This document shows positions 13,994-14,382 of a DNA stretch of 14,382 nt, one piece after another. Below the pieces are notes generated by a model. That model did no database searches. It saw only the letters and a list, made by a program, of their open reading frames with translations, and was not told where the DNA came from. Position 1 is the stretch's first letter; the number at the start of each line of letters is the position of its first letter. Origin of the DNA: an uncultured Oscillospiraceae bacterium (GTDB lineage: Bacteria; Bacillota; Clostridia; Oscillospirales; Oscillospiraceae); contig CAKUND010000036.1 of NCBI GenBank assembly GCA_934668295.1, positions 1 to 14,382 of the forward strand, given 5' to 3'. Both the position numbers and the translations under genes were made by a program.

Positions 13994-14283
13994 TGTGTTG
14001 ATCTGTTCGCTGCAATTCTTCCATTCACAAACACAAGATTATCCCATTCTGGATTTGTTTTTCGCCAGTCAATTTGAGAAAGCTTTTTTAGATTATCCTT
14101 CCATGTATCTGGGTTCTGCTGAATTATAGCATTTCCAGCATATCCTAATGCAACAAGAGTGATGCTGAGAGAACAGATGTAATCCTTCCTGATGTCAGAT
14201 GCCTTCATCTCGCCTGCCTTTACTTTCCTCCACTCGGCAATATGCTTGCCGCATGTGCTCCAATATCTTGGCCTGATGCACAC
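13972..14283 (-). pseudogene. C-terminal fragment resembling a DndB/DGQHR-family protein
   Basis: A minus-strand frame of up to 103 residues contains RYWSTCGKHIAEWRKVKAGE, then DIRKDYICSL, VALGYAGNAI, and near the end [15 protein letters not shown] followed by NGRIAANR. The pattern IDW-x3-NPEW-x(n)-NGRI resembles the C-terminal part of DNA sulfur modification DndB and related DGQHR-domain proteins, as I remember them. The DGQHR motif itself, which lies N-terminal in the family, is missing. Upstream an in-frame TAA lies seven codons before the first possible start, a GTG at 14283 with no ribosome binding site. The last residues (TQKALPSA) come from reading the ATPase sequence out of frame. Bases 14041-14160 have 44 G+C of 120 (37%), well below the neighbouring genes, suggesting foreign origin. 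Confidence 0.5.
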
Positions 14284-14382
14284 CCTGTTTACGCTGGAAG
14301 ACCGTTACGGTCTTGAGGTCTGCGAGTGTGAGGATGAGGTGCATCTGCGCGTTCATATCCACAAAGGACGCGACGCAGCGGA
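14284..14382. other. Unassigned right edge with open frames on both strands
   Basis: The GC content rises again here. A plus-strand frame (ATG 14276, no ribosome binding site) reads MHTLFTLEDRYGLEVCE and continues charged to the window edge. A minus-strand frame entering from the edge reads FVDMNAQMHLILTLADLK and stops near 14205. Both look protein-like; I recognise neither. Only one can be the gene, and the window ends before this can be decided. Confidence 0.3.

Noticed and set aside
1..14382. CRISPR arrays, tRNA or rRNA genes, intact insertion sequences
   Set aside because: No regularly spaced repeats, no tRNA cloverleaf or rRNA signature, and no transposase with flanking terminal repeats were seen.

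Overview
The window reads as chromosomal DNA of a GC-rich member of the Clostridia, probably Oscillospiraceae/Ruminococcaceae-like and anaerobic. The basis is the gene order dxs-tlyA-nadK-argR-recN, AGGAGG-type ribosome binding sites, SigA-type promoters with 17-base spacers, a tyrosine T-box and an S-layer-homology protein. The genus cannot be fixed from sequence alone.

Region 1 (about 50-770) has no credible protein gene. It holds a large structured RNA that I identify as OLE (ornate, large, extremophilic) RNA. An extended -10 promoter (54-82) places the 5' end near 88, where a 9-bp closing helix starts (88-96 with 715-723). An intrinsic terminator follows at 736-775. The next gene (817-1410) encodes a 197-residue four-helix membrane protein that fits OapA, the OLE-associated membrane protein. 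OLE plus oapA directly before dxs is the arrangement known from Bacillus halodurans and relatives.

Region 2 (817-8322) is a tightly packed plus-strand operon. It runs oapA, dxs (first step of the MEP isoprenoid route), tlyA (rRNA 2'-O-methyltransferase), nadK (NAD kinase), argR (arginine repressor), recN (SMC-like repair ATPase) and a secreted S-layer-homology protein whose start overlaps the end of recN.

Region 3 (8323-10243) is the tyrosyl-tRNA synthetase unit: a strong promoter, a T-box leader with a UAC (Tyr) specifier and a terminator, a 99-residue double zinc-ribbon protein, and tyrS.

Region 4 (10293-13474) starts with a promoter, a 38-codon ORF and a strong intrinsic terminator. It continues with a three-gene ABC importer of the TrpXYZ/PF04392 type (lipoprotein, permease, ATPase). 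Two stem-loops lie between the lipoprotein and permease genes.

Region 5 (13475-14382) is a mosaic. On the minus strand lie a small two-helix membrane protein without a nearby stop, the C-terminal end of a heavy-metal-type P-type ATPase cut at its GDGVNDAP motif, and an AT-rich C-terminal fragment that looks like a DndB/DGQHR protein. The last 100 bases are unassigned. The pieces are out of frame with one another, so this is either a degraded, mobile-element-altered locus or an assembly join.

The most notable content is the OLE RNA/OapA pair, here with its own promoter and terminator. OLE is a known RNA class of still incompletely understood function, not a new one.
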